DNA of 64,000 nt from Ilyonectria destructans (lineage: Eukaryota; Ascomycota; Sordariomycetes; Hypocreales; Nectriaceae): the NCBI GenBank assembly GCA_020740775.1, contig JAHEWK010000012.1:186001-250000 (forward strand). The letters run 5' to 3'. The translations under genes and the position numbers were made by a program. Positions 24,407-35,432 of this stretch are shown here, in pieces; within the stretch, counting starts at the first letter, position 1; each line of letters starts with the position of its first letter. Under the pieces are notes generated by a model that saw nothing but the letters and a program-made list of their open reading frames with translations, was not told the origin of the DNA and did not search any database.

Positions 24407-26082
24407 GATGCTCTTGGTGTCAATTCAAGATTCGAGCGGAGCTCAGAAAAGGTGATAGGGACCAAAAAAGAAGGAGGAGATTTGGTAAAACAGGCTACAC
24501 ATGCGTATTTAAGGATTGTGTGTGTGTGTTGATTGTACAGCCTAGGCCCCGGCGGCAAAAGAAATGCTTGCCGGCCAATTGAACATGCAGCTTGCTGATA
24601 AGCACGGAAGCGACCGAGACCAATTAATGAACCGCGTTGTTTGGTAGTGAAACAGGGAACTTATGTTTTAGCTCAGACAACCACACTCACTCTCCCACAC
24701 GGAGCTGTTGGGACTACGATCTTCACGACTTGTGCGTGATACGAATTCAGGAAGCTGACCATGAAGATGGATTCTGCGATTTAGGCTGGGAGTCGTGATC
24801 TTCCATATGGCTCTAATAGATAGGTTCGCCGCCATTTTTGCCAACAGAATGAGAATGAGCCCTAGTTCTCCATACACTGGCTAAAACAGTAAGATTGTTG
24901 TATTAAATCGCTATAGTATGGGGATATTCACAAATGCTGTACTTCACGGATATATGGCTAGTAGTATTATCATCTATGAGTGGCAGTATGAGGTATTCAG
25001 ACTTGGTAGGATGTATGATGGCGATAACAACACTACGCTGATGGTAAGACGCAGAGATAAATGATTACCAACATAAGCCATATGTTTGCGAAACTCATCG
25101 AAGCCAGGGCCCACATCTTGGGATCTTAATCTGGTGACATTCCTCACCTAATGGAATGTAAAACTGAATCCTTGGTAGGTCCAGACCAATGAATTGGTAC
25201 GCGGGTATTTCGGATGTATGCATAGAGGGCATAGCCATATTGACATTCTGAGGTCTCAGCGTCGAGTATTGGTTAATGGGGTCGAGACAATCACGCCCTA
25301 GGCTAATGGCTTGGGCCTTATGCCAACAGAAACGAGCCATGTGGCAGATTGTGCAAGCACATATGATCATAGTTTTTATTCTCTGTCGAATTGGCTAGCA
25401 TGGATAATCCATGGTCAACCGCCACACAATAGAACGAATATCGAGCCGCTTGGACTGTAGCTGGTTAAAACGACCGCGGGTAGTCTACCGAAATTGTAAA
25501 TTGACATGCATTCCCCACCCCAAAGATGAACAACCCTACGTCAAGCTTGAAACCGTCGCGCCGTACTTGAGACCGAGGTAAGGATTGTGCGAAGACTAGT
25601 GATCTAGTCATGCAGAAACTTGGCGTTGTCTCTCTAGTAGCAAGGGAGCTAAATTTTCGGTTGTTGGAGAATATTCCTGCCCTCCAAGCTCTGGGAGACT
25701 GGGAGAAATAGAGGCCTTGGAACCCTGAGCTTTGGTCTTAACGAGTGTTTTAAATTACATTAATTAGTACCCTACTCTATCTTCTTCTGGGTCTGTTTTA
25801 CTAGAGGGGTGTCCTTTGCTTTTTAGAGCCTTTTTCAAGCGATGTCACCCCTCCCTCCACACTTCCACAGTAAGCATCAGCCTTGGCGCCTCTGATAATA
25901 CGCGTATTGCTCGGTAGAAAGGTGCACGATTCTCGGTCTAGCTGGGCCGATGCTGCCACGGAAAGTCGTCGAAACCTGACGAGATCAGGGTGTCAATGGG
26001 CTTCCCCGCGGGGCAGAGGTCTGGGGTTGAACGAACTAACACGGTCGATGAGTGTGGAGTCTGGGGCCATGAGGAAAACGCC
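24407..26082. other. gene-poor stretch with unassigned fragments
   Basis: No intact gene is supported. Short minus-strand frames at 24668-24877 and 25095-25370 have protein-like composition but no recognisable domain and no usable exon structure. They may be decayed remnants, as expected between two pseudogenes. A TG dinucleotide run lies near 24515-24530. Confidence 0.45.
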
Positions 26083-26243
26083 ATGACGGCCAAAGACCTA
26101 TCTGTCAACGCTGCCGCTAAGGGCCAAGGAGTGTCTGGATACGGAACCCTTTCCTTGTGGCAGTCGGCCAAATCATTCAAAGTCAATACAGCCGTATGCT
26201 TCGCTGTTGCCTTCAGTGCTGCTACCGATGGTTACCAAATCGG
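26083..26243 (+). pseudogene. orphan first exon of an MFS sugar transporter
   Basis: From ATG 26083 the sequence encodes about 53 residues ending in VNTAVCFAVAFSAATDGYQIG, then a GTCAGT donor. The pattern of a soluble N-tail, LSLWQSAKSFKVN, and a first membrane helix with AATDGYQIG matches the start of fungal sugar-porter MFS proteins of the maltose or hexose type. Nothing resembling the remaining 11 helices follows before the rhamnosidase gene 670 bp downstream. The gene is therefore truncated after its first exon. Its position beside an intracellular rhamnosidase suggests it once imported the matching sugar or glycoside; that is inference. Confidence 0.6.
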
Positions 26244-26914
26244 GTCAGTCCAACTCTTTCTGCGAAGATTAAGCCTTGGAGGTTTCACATGACTTTGACT
26301 GCGACGGAGCGGATGGTTGAGGCTAGAAGGATGGAAAACGAGCAGTTATGACCTGAGGCCTTTCAGTCTTATTCTTGGAGCCAGCTGTGAATTGAGACAT
26401 AGGCGAGCCAATGTGATGCCGGAAACGGTCTGACGTAGCAGACACGCATCCTCGTAGTACGTGGTCTGATACCAACCCTCAGTTTCTACACGTCCGAGGT
26501 TTCTCCTGGATACCTCTACTAGCGGGTCTCCATTCATTGTCACGAGATGACGGGGTGGGTTAGAAATGCCCTTTAAGGAAAGAGATATATCGCGCAGCGG
26601 AGGCGAAGTCAGTGGGGTCACGTATACCTCGTCGGGTTATTGGCGAGCGACGAATCGCGGCCAGCTTAGTTCACGCTGTTAGCGCAATGGTGAAGTGCAG
26701 GCTTCAGTTAAGACGAAGCTACATCGAGTTTGGGCACTGCCTTGTCTGTCGGGGAATTTCCCCCGCCTCCAGCTTCTAGCACCTGACGAGCTGTCGAGTC
26801 AGTGGCGTCCAGGACCCAATTCTTAGTTACCCCTCAATCCAGCTTCGGGCCTTGTTGACCCGATCCATCCAACTACAAATCCAACTACAAATCATTCAAG
26901 GCCGATCCTGTCGC
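26244..26914. other. region between transporter remnant and rhamnosidase
   Basis: A minus-strand frame at 26346-26621 looks somewhat protein-like but begins with GTG, has no domain I recognise and no gene context. The rest is probably the rhamnosidase promoter. A 12-base direct tandem duplication (ATCCAACTACAA) lies at about 26866-26889, just before the start. Confidence 0.4.
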
Positions 26915-29774
26915 ATGGATCAATGGCCTTTTGACAACACAACCTTGTCGAACCAAGCATCGTTAATCGGCGACATGTCGGGCCCTTCTGTGGTAGACGT
27001 TCGTTTTGAACATTACCGTCCTGGGAACACCCTTGGCGTCCACGAGACCAACCCACGAGTCTCTTGGCGTTTCGCCAATGTGCCCCCGAATTTCAAGCAA
27101 GTCGAGTACGAAATCGAACTAAATGAGGTCAAGGGCTTAGAATATGTCAAATTGTCTTCAACCCAGGTCTCCTCCGAGGAGTCTCATCTTGTTCCCTGGA
27201 CCGGAACCGAGACTCTCGCTTCTAGAAAGCGATACTCCGTCCGTGTGCGAGCGCGTGGAGACGGGCAGGCCGAATCCCTTCCATGGAGTGAACCTGCTTT
27301 TCTGGAACTCGGACTCCTTCGCCGAAAAGACTGGACAAGCAAGCTTATTTCTGCTCCTTGGTCAGACGTCGACACGGACAAGCCCCAGCCTGAGGATTTG
27401 ATCCGGAAGGAATTCACAGCCGGAGACAACATTCTCTCAGCCCGGCTTTATGTGACTGCGCAAGGAGTTTACGAGGCTGAGATCAACGGCAAGAGGGTAG
27501 GCGACTATTTCCTTGCGCCAGGTTGGACCTCATACGCCGGCCAGCTGCATTACCAAACTTACGACGTCGCCGACCTCCTATCATCAAAGACCAACTGCAT
27601 TGGTTTCCGACTGGCCGAAGGATGGCACAGGGGAAGACTCAGCTTTGGAGGTGGCCTTCGCAACATTTGGGGATCTCGGACCACTGTTTTGGCCCAGCTT
27701 GAAATCAAATATCGTGATGGGACAAGCCATACCATCGGTACTGATAACACTTGGACCGCGATACAGGGACCCATCCGTCTCGCCGAGCTATACGATGGTG
27801 AGACGTACGATGCTACCGCCGAAGTCGATGGCTGGTCTAGTGCAGGTGCCAGGTCAGAGGACTGGAAGAATGTCGACGAATTGCCTTCTCTTCCCGAGAG
27901 CCAAGACCTAATTGCCGGTTTTAAGGAGCCTGCAAGACGTCTTGATGTCGTGCAGCCTATTGAGAAAATCACAACACCTTCAGGGAAGATCATCCTCGAC
28001 TTTGGGCAGAACCTCGTGGGTTATTTACGAGTCAAGAAGGTGAAGGGCCCCCGAGGCCATCGACTAAGTCTGTTGCATGCCGAGGTCCTCGAGAATGGCG
28101 AACTGGGCGTCCGACCCCTGCGAGACTGCAAGGCCCGCGATACCTACGTTTTGAGAGGTTACGAATCTGGAGAATCGTACGAGCCGCGATTCACATTCCA
28201 TGGTTTCCGTTTTGCACAAATCGAGGACTGGCCCTCAGAGGATATCGACATCCTTGACGCTTTTGAAGCCGTCGTTTGCAACACCGACATGGAGGAGACC
28301 GGATCTTTCTCCTGCTCTGACCCGAAGGTCAACAAGCTGTTCTCAAACACCAAATGGAGTATGAGGGGCAATTTCTTGTCGCTCCCGACAGATTGTCCTC
28401 AGCGTGATGAACGCCTGGGTTGGACAGGAGATCTTGCTCTCTTTGCCCCAACAGCCACGTTCTTGTACGGCTGCTTTGGTGTTCTAAGGGATTGGCTTAG
28501 GGATGTGGCATATGATCAGAAGCAACAGAATGGTGTCCCTCCCATGGTCTGCCCCAATGTGCTTCAAAAGGACTTCTTCTGGGGCAAGGTTTGGCCTGGA
28601 GCAATCTGGCATGACGTGACAGTCCTCGCTCCTTGGGCTCTTTGGGAAGAAACTGGTGATACCGGGATCCTTTCACAGCAGTACCAATCCATGGTAGACT
28701 GGCTGGGTGTGATTCCCCGCAACGAGACCGGCTGCACACATCTGTGGGACTTCAAGGCTTTCCAGCTGGCGGTAAGTTCACTGGAGAGACTGGAGATGAT
28801 ATCAGCTAACGAGAAAACAGGATTGGCTCGACCCGAATGCACCTCCCGATGAGCCATTCAAGGCCGTGACTGACCCACCTCTGGTTGCCAATGCCTTCCT
28901 TATTAAGTCCCTCGACTTGGTGGCCCACGTTGCGAAGTTGCTTGGCCAAACAGACGACGCGACCAAGTACCAAACTGAAGCTGAAAATGCCCGAAAGGAG
29001 TTTGCAGAGGAGTACGTCAGCGGAAATGGGCGCATCATCTCAGATTCGCAGACGGCCTACGCGCTCGCCATTTGCTTCAACCTCCTCTCGCCGCTACAAA
29101 CGACGAGAGCTGGTGACCGACTCGCAGATGTTGTCCGCCACAATTCCTTCAAGATTGGTACTGGATTTGCAGGCACGCCTTTCGTCTGCGAGGCCCTAGC
29201 CAGCACAGGACATATCGATGTCGCATATAAAATGTTGTTAAATGAGAAGTGTCCTTCGTGGCTCTACCCAATTTCCATGGGGGCGACCACGATCTGGGAG
29301 CGCTGGAACAGCATGATGCCGGACGGATCCATCAACCCCGGCGAGATGACCTCTTTCAACCACTACGCCTTTGGCGCTGTGGCAAAGTTCTTGGTAGAAC
29401 GCCTTGCTGGCCTGCAGCGTCTGAGCCCAGGCTGGAAGACGTCCAGAGTCGAGCCTGTGCTTGGCGGAGGGTTCAAATCTGCGGAGGCATCACACGTTAC
29501 TCCGTATGGAACAGTATCAAGCAGCTGGTCGACTGCGGAAGACAAGGATGGCATGTTCAAACTTAGCCTTGCCGTTACAGTCCCGCCAACAACGACAATG
29601 GAGGTCGTGCTGCCAGGTCCGGAGGGACCCAAGACTGAGGTAGTAGGCTCAGGAGAATGGTCATTTTCGACTTTGGTTAAAGAAAGCGACCTTGGGCCGG
29701 AAAAAGAGGCTAAGCGGGGCTTCCCTTACGATCTCATAGAAGAGATTGAGGCTAAGCGGGACGCGACTGAGTAA
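26915..29774 (+). CDS. alpha-L-rhamnosidase, GH78
   Basis: Predicted inverting hydrolase removing terminal alpha-L-rhamnose from plant glycosides, flavonoids or rhamnogalacturonan fragments. Two exons, 26915-28771 and 28821-29774, with a 49 bp GTAAGT...CAG intron; 936 residues, typical for the family. The N-terminal beta-sandwich (SVVDVRFEHYRPGNTLGV and TNPRVSWRF) is followed by the Bac_rhamnosid_N-like region (SARLYVTAQGVYEAEINGKR), the core (LDFGQNLVGYLRV), and the catalytic (alpha/alpha)6 barrel. Key acidic residues sit in CPQRDERLGWTGDL (about 495-508) and TTIWERWNSM (about 777-786). No signal peptide is visible, so a cytosolic enzyme acting on imported glycosides is likely. The next in-frame ATG (26975) is an alternative start. 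The orphan transporter exon lies directly upstream. Confidence 0.93.
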
Positions 29775-30770
29775 TTTAGAACCCTCATGTGGTTGTGAGA
29801 TATAAAGAGATATAGTGGTCGTCGATGAGTAGATTGGACTTCAAAACGGCCAAAGATGACAAGCATAAAAGTGAAAAGTACTCTGGGTTGAGACATCCGT
29901 GCCGTTGTTCAGGGGAATGGATCGTGAAAGATGAAACTCCTTGTTGCACACCATGTTTCGACATACCGTATCGACTCAGTAAATTGGCCCTGAATCCTTC
30001 CCTCACTTATTGCTATACCTAATAATTTAGGAAATCTAAGTCTTATAACTTATAGCTTAGCTTTAGTCCATAAAAACAGGGCCAATTTATCGAGTCGATG
30101 CGGTACATGAAAAGTAACGATACGCAAAGTCTCCGCACAACAAATCGTCGTCCCCGAATCGGGTATTTTTCCCGACAGTCGATCCTCCTCCTCGGGCAGT
30201 TCATAAAGATACCGACATCGGGGTTTCAACTCCGATTTCCAATAAAGCCCCACAACTGTTCAGCGTCACGAACAGGGTTTGAGATAAAGATGGTTCTAGT
30301 GAGAACGCTTCACCCCGCACTCTCACCGACTGATTAGGCTTCCCCGATCACCACGATTACGTTGCGCCTCTGGGGTAGCAGGTGTTATCAGTGGTAATAT
30401 TTTAGGTAACTTTATGTTCTCTTGTACGGCTATCAGTGACATGATATGCACAGCCCGGCCAGCAGTCTTGGCTCTGCTATTCCTCTCCGGGACTCCGGAT
30501 GACAGAATTGGGATGATCCTAGCAGTTCGCCAACTAGAGGGGTAGATAAGAAAGTGGAAACCACGGATTTTATCCCGCTGTGACGTCGTCATTGAGAACA
30601 TGCGTCTGCAATTCGGAGTTAATTTGAGTGCGAGAAGCGGAGGGACGGAGAAAGGCAGCTTATAAAATGAAACCATATTGCCATCATAGATCTTCGCAGC
30701 ATACCGGATGAGCCTAATACATCGAGTTTTGTACTGTGATTGTTGCTCTATTTAGTTGATATTTATTGTC
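29775..30770. other. intergenic region between rhamnosidase and asparaginase-like gene
   Basis: No gene is seen. The left half contains a long imperfect hairpin (29961-30109); the right half is probably the promoter of the asparaginase-like gene. Confidence 0.55.
29961..30109. repeat. 33 bp imperfect inverted repeat, possible small transposon relic
   Basis: The left arm (29961-29993) and right arm (30077-30109) are near-perfect reverse complements; both contain AAATTGGCCCTG and ATCGACTC. The 83 bp between them is AT-rich without a coding frame. The arrangement fits a miniature inverted-repeat element or a strong transcript hairpin at the 3' side of the rhamnosidase gene. No family is recognised. 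Confidence 0.6.
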
Positions 30771-32241
30771 ATGTTGCCCCAATTCCTCACTACCGCTGCC
30801 AGGGCGATGGCCCTCGGCGCTGTTGTATTGCCATTGGCACAAGCGCGATTTGATTCGGATTTAGACTGGATCTCTACCAATGCATCTTTGCCCAAAGTCG
30901 TGTAAGTGACGCTGAGGTTCTCAAAACTCAAAACTAACTCGTGTCTATAGCATCTATAGCGCAAGGGGAACTATTCTGTCCGCTTCGAATTATAGTCGAC
31001 TGGATAATGTCAACTATGGCGCCGGAGTTGGGCCTACACCTCAAGAGTTAATTGGGAATGTGTCTGAAGTGCTGGATGTCGCCCAAATTGCCGTGGTGAA
31101 CTTCGATGTTACTGGCGGTAGCTCTGGTCTGAACTCATCGCTCTACCTCAACATCAGCCAGCATGCCAATCAGCAACTTTGCTCTCATGGCTCTGATATT
31201 GTTGGTGCAATCATGTTCCACGGCACCAATACTTTGGAAGAAACTGTGAGTGCTTTGTGACTGTACAATGCGTGTTGCTGACACTTTGCAGGCGTTTGGC
31301 GTCGACCTGACTTTCAACTGCTCTAAGCCATTTATTGCAACGGGCGCTATGCGTCCGGATAGCTATATTTCTCCAGACGGTCGATCGAACTTTTATCAAG
31401 CTGTCGCAGCTGCAGTGTCACCGTCTTCACGCAACCGTGGCGGCCTCATCGCTTTCAATGATAGGTGAGCGAGTCAGACGATGCACATGAACTAAATCTA
31501 ATATTCTTAGAATCACATCGATTTTCTACTCCACCAAGTTAAACGCCAACACCCCTGACACCTTTAAATCACTTGAACAAGGAAACCTCGGCGTTTTCCT
31601 TGGAGGACAACCCTTTTACTACTTTGACGCCGGGTACCCAACTGGCCGGCCTCATTTTGATATCACTAATACCACAGAGGTTCCCTCCGTCATTATTCTT
31701 TATGGTCACCGTGAGTAACTGAAGAAGAGAAAATGACAAGATCTTGCATGCTAACCAGATTCCAGAGGGCTTTGACGCATCCCTGATGTATGCTGCGGTT
31801 GCCAATGGGGCCAAGTATGTATTGTTAAGAATATTTAAGTTAAAGTTCAAGTTTACTGACGACTGCTTTAGGGGATTGGTAGTCCTAGGCCCCGGTGCAG
31901 CTCAACTTAGCCCGAGTGCTCAAGCGGTTGCTGCAGATCTTTTCAGCAAGGGTATCCCAACTGTGGCTGTTGCTCGTCCTGTGACGGGTACAGGAGTCCC
32001 TGGCCGATTCCCTGGTCCCATGTATGTTTTGATTGGCCCCGTGCTAAAACTAATTGGAACCCATTATAACATTTTATCCAGTTTTTACTCATCATATGTC
32101 GGAGCAGAGCAGGCAAGGATTATGCTTCAGCTAGCAATCAATGCCGGTCTTGGCCTTGACGAGATTCGTGACGCATTTGAGACCCCTCTTAGAAAGGCAG
32201 TGTATGGCTCTTGGGCTAGCCAGAAAGCGTATTACCAATAA
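30771..32241 (+). CDS. secreted asparaginase-like protein with altered active-site motifs
   Basis: Seven exons: 30771-30901, 30951-31245, 31292-31464, 31511-31710, 31766-31814, 31872-32021 and 32082-32241; 385 residues. A signal peptide (about 1-25, ending LPLAQA) and many N-glycosylation sites point to secretion. The fold is type II L-asparaginase: VIYSARGTILSA (first catalytic loop), IMFHGTNTLEET (second loop), IATGAMRPDSYISPDGRSN, IAFNDR, STK, and QGFDASLMYAAVANGAKGLV. Two changes stand out. The usual TGGTI loop reads ARGTI (T51 kept, first Gly replaced by Arg49), and the HGTDT loop reads HGTNT, so the catalytic Asp position is Asn137. Hydrolysis of asparagine may be weakened, or the substrate changed. 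Frames and splice sites are otherwise intact. Confidence 0.85.
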
Positions 32242-32465
32242 GCGTCGAATCACTAGGATGCGGGACTGAATCAGACCCTATAGAATGAGAAATGAATTCT
32301 TAAATCGGTGCGACTGGAGTGTAATGTGATTCCTTTTAAAAGAATGATAGTAGTTTAATTAAATACCAGATTTATAATATAGAAAAGATACATCTCAAAA
32401 CCCTGCTCGGTTTGGTCCCAACCTTTCGTCCCCTCTCCGTTGGTCAGTGTCATGCAGTTGACCGT

Positions 32466-33600
32466 TTAGCAAGAAGCGCCGCTGGGGACACCCTTGCAGC
32501 CGCTGGAGGTCTTTCCACCAGTGACCTTGTTTCCAGTCCAGGTCCAGTTCTTGCAAGAAGCGCAAAGGATGTAGACGTCAGTGCCGCTGGACTTGACGGA
32601 GCCAGTGACCTTGTTGATAGTCACGTCGGTGATGGGGACACCGGAGGTGGGAGTACCAGTGGGCGAGCCGTTCTGGTAGTCCTGCTCGATGACGATACCG
32701 TACTTGGCAATGTTGGACAGAGTGATGGTGTCGTACTTGATGTCGGAAACGGAGCCAGTGGCGCCGTAAACAGTCTTGATGCGGACACCGTTGTCAGAGT
32801 TGGAAATCTTGGAGTTCAGGATTCGGACAGTCTTGACGACGTTGTCGCTTCGGCCACCGACAGAGCCGATGGACAGACCGTGGCCACCGCTGCAGTTTCC
32901 ACCGGTGAAGGTGATGTTAGTTCCAGAGTTGATGGCGAGGCAGTCGTCCTGGTTCTTAACAATAGCTCCGGAGATGTAGACGCCCGTGGAGGAGCCGACA
33001 TCGAAAGCATCGGTGTTGTGTCCTCCCTTGGTGTCTCCCAGAGAGTTATCCATGGTGACATCGTACACTCCCAAGTTGGTGACGCCGTTGATGCTGAAAG
33101 CCTGGACGGGGGTGTTCAGGACGTTGAGGCTCTTGATGTTGGAGTTCTTGAGCGAGTGAGCGCTGAAGAACTTGGGCTTGGTCTTGCCGCCGTTGCTTCC
33201 CTTGGTGTCCCACCATCGCTGACCCTGGCAGTCGATGGAGTGGCCGGAGGCACCCTCGATGAGGAGGTTGCTACCAGTGAAGGAGATCAGAGGACCTTCC
33301 CACTCCTTGTAGCCGAAGGTAGTCTTTCCCTGGAAAATGACCTATATCCAAAGTTAAACCGGGAACAGTAAGAAGCTGAACTTTAAAGTTACTTACATGA
33401 GTGCCAGTGGCAAGCTTGGTCAAGTCCAGAGTAGTACCGGCGGGTACGGCAATGTTGTTGAGGATAATGGTAGAGCAGCTGGCCTTGTTCTTGATGGCAG
33501 AAGCGGCATCAGTGAAAGTGCAGCTAGCGCGGGGGCCCACGATGGGGCTAGCAAAGGCAGCTGAGGCCAAAGCTCCGAGAAAGAGGAATGAAGAGTGCAT
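32466..33600 (-). CDS. secreted polygalacturonase, GH28
   Basis: Predicted pectin-degrading enzyme hydrolysing alpha-1,4-galacturonan. Two exons, 33397-33600 and 32466-33341, with a 55 bp GTAAGT...ATAG intron; 359 residues, typical for fungal endo-enzymes. A signal peptide ([17 protein letters not shown]) is followed by a short propeptide and the parallel beta-helix. The four diagnostic GH28 signatures are all present: [24 protein letters not shown] and GVRIKTV. These hold the catalytic aspartates, the active-site histidine and the substrate-binding Arg/Lys. Pairs of cysteines at the C-terminus fit the usual disulfides. An open frame of 319 codons on the opposite strand is a shadow of the strong codon bias here. 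With the GH78 gene it makes a small pectin-directed group. Confidence 0.95.
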
Positions 33601-35135
33601 GATTGTTGATTTGTAAATGTTACTATGTCAAATAGTAAAAGAATGTGCTTAAGAAGTCAAGAATAAAAGTGAGCGAATGAAGGAATGAGTGAATGAATGT
33701 CTTGGTTGATGGTTCAGAAACCACGGTGCCTGACAGACATGCTATATACTGATTTTTCAGGATGTCAAAACGAACCCCGCATGATCGTGGAGCTGTTGTT
33801 CGTATCCCCCCTAGCACAAGTTCAAATGACACCGGACCCCTATGTGGTTGACCGTATCTCTTCGAAGCTCCTTGAAGCTATAACGGGGAATCTCGGTCCG
33901 TTCGGCACCAAGCGACCATATCAATTTGGGTCGGCTTGGATCCACTGTATTCCTGAATTTCGGCCGCATCCGCGGGGAGTTAGCCTACGAGGACCCCGAT
34001 TCCTAGCTTGTTAGCCTAGCCTCGCGTGGGAGCCAGGGGACGGGTCGAGACTCATGAGGCGCACCCCTGCAACGGCTAAGACGGCAACCAAAAGCTCATT
34101 TGAGGTTTCACTAAGATTTTGGAAACACCCCATCCTGCCACACTAACTACGGTTATTCTTAAAGCTTCTTCAAACAACCAAGCCAAAATTCGTGCCAAAT
34201 GTTCCACCAAGGCCATCGCGAGGAAGAGATTGGTGGCTTTCAATTCGCCGCATCACCACCACATCTCGGCCTCATCGCCAAGACCGAGAATGCCGATTAC
34301 GGTGGAACCACATCCCGGGCCCCCGGGTCCGTAGAATACGAACAGTGGGCTAGAATGATTGGATTGTTTGGGCAAACAGTGGAAGAAGACAAACAGTGGA
34401 AGGGATATCTAAGGCCACAAACCCCGGATCTAAAACGATTACACCGATGAGGAAGAGCCAGAGTGACGATGCACCACGTGCCTCAGGTGGCGGGACCAAT
34501 GGAGCAGAAAGCTCCGTGCTGGGAGAGGACTACACCGACTCAATGATCAAGGGAAACCCTTGAATGCAGTGTCAATCACTGCCGAACTCCGATTACGAGG
34601 ACGACTTTCTGGTTCATTGGTCTCGCTCAGGCCCGCAAACATGATGAACTTGTGGAAAAATTATCTGCTCATTCCTCATGTGTCGGAAGAATCGATGTCG
34701 GATCCGCTCATGAGCAGATTTACTACTTGCAACTTGCTGAGTGATGCCCTTGGTTTAAGGGATTGGGCGCTCTGGATTTCTTCCGTCTAATCGGGAAACA
34801 AGACGAAACGTCATAAGTAAGCCTTTGTTCTGCATAATCTAGCCCCTTCCGGTCGTCTCGCAAAGAGCATCTCGCTTCTCTAATTGATGAGCGCTTCACA
34901 GTTTGGCATGTTGCTCGTCGTACTGGGAAGAAGCCTACCAAGATGTCTCCACGAGTCTGTCAACGCTACCCCATCACACCGCTTGAAATAACTTACACGA
35001 GAGAGCACATGAATTTGAAATTTGGGATTGGGAATCAAACTTTCCCAATCTGCCCTGATCACTGTGTGGCAGTCTCAAACATGACATCCCAGTCGGTCTG
35101 TTTTGTTTTGAGGCAAGAGTTAGACTGCGGGTAAA
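33601..35135. other. intergenic stretch with possible gene remnants
   Basis: Short plus-strand frames at about 34199-34450 and 34560-34790, plus pieces near 34860-35130, have protein-like composition but stops and frame changes between them. They may be parts of one dead gene or element on the plus strand. I recognise no domain, transposase motif or usable exon chain. The left end holds the polygalacturonase promoter. Confidence 0.4.
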
Positions 35136-35432
35136 CTAAAAAGACAGTAACATGATGGACCGTCCTGGAATCATAATTCTGATTATCGAGTTATGTTGGA
35201 GTGCCGATGTACCGAAATCAAGACTGAATGATGGATCGTAGCGCCCTTCATCGACAAGACAATTATCATTAGCATCAATGGTCACTAAGTAGAAGCGATC
35301 CTTGCGTTGATACTCCTCGTCTTTGATTTTATACGTGCCATGCTCTATAGAATACTGAGCGTTGCCAACATCTGCAACTACCCTAGATGATCCCTCATGA
35401 AGTCTTTCGATGTTTAAACGACCTTGCCTAAT
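35136..35432 (-). other. open 98-codon extension in frame after the reductase stop
   Basis: Directly after the TGA of the reductase gene (35433-35435) the same frame stays open for 98 codons, to TAG at 35136-35138. The translation looks like real protein: GNAQYSIEHGTYKIKDEEY, RFYLVTIDANDNCLVDEG and LDFGTSALQHNSIIRIMIPG, with no ATG until late. No domain is recognised. It might be a relic of a fused or neighbouring gene, a readthrough extension, or chance. The reductase is complete without it. Confidence 0.4.

Noticed and set aside
26346..26621. 91-codon minus-strand protein-like frame
   Set aside because: Begins at GTG rather than ATG, has no family I can name and no exon context; possibly a remnant.
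32412..33371. 319-codon plus-strand frame antisense to the polygalacturonase
   Set aside because: Asp/Val/Gly-rich shadow produced by codon bias of the GH28 gene, which has all catalytic signatures on the other strand.
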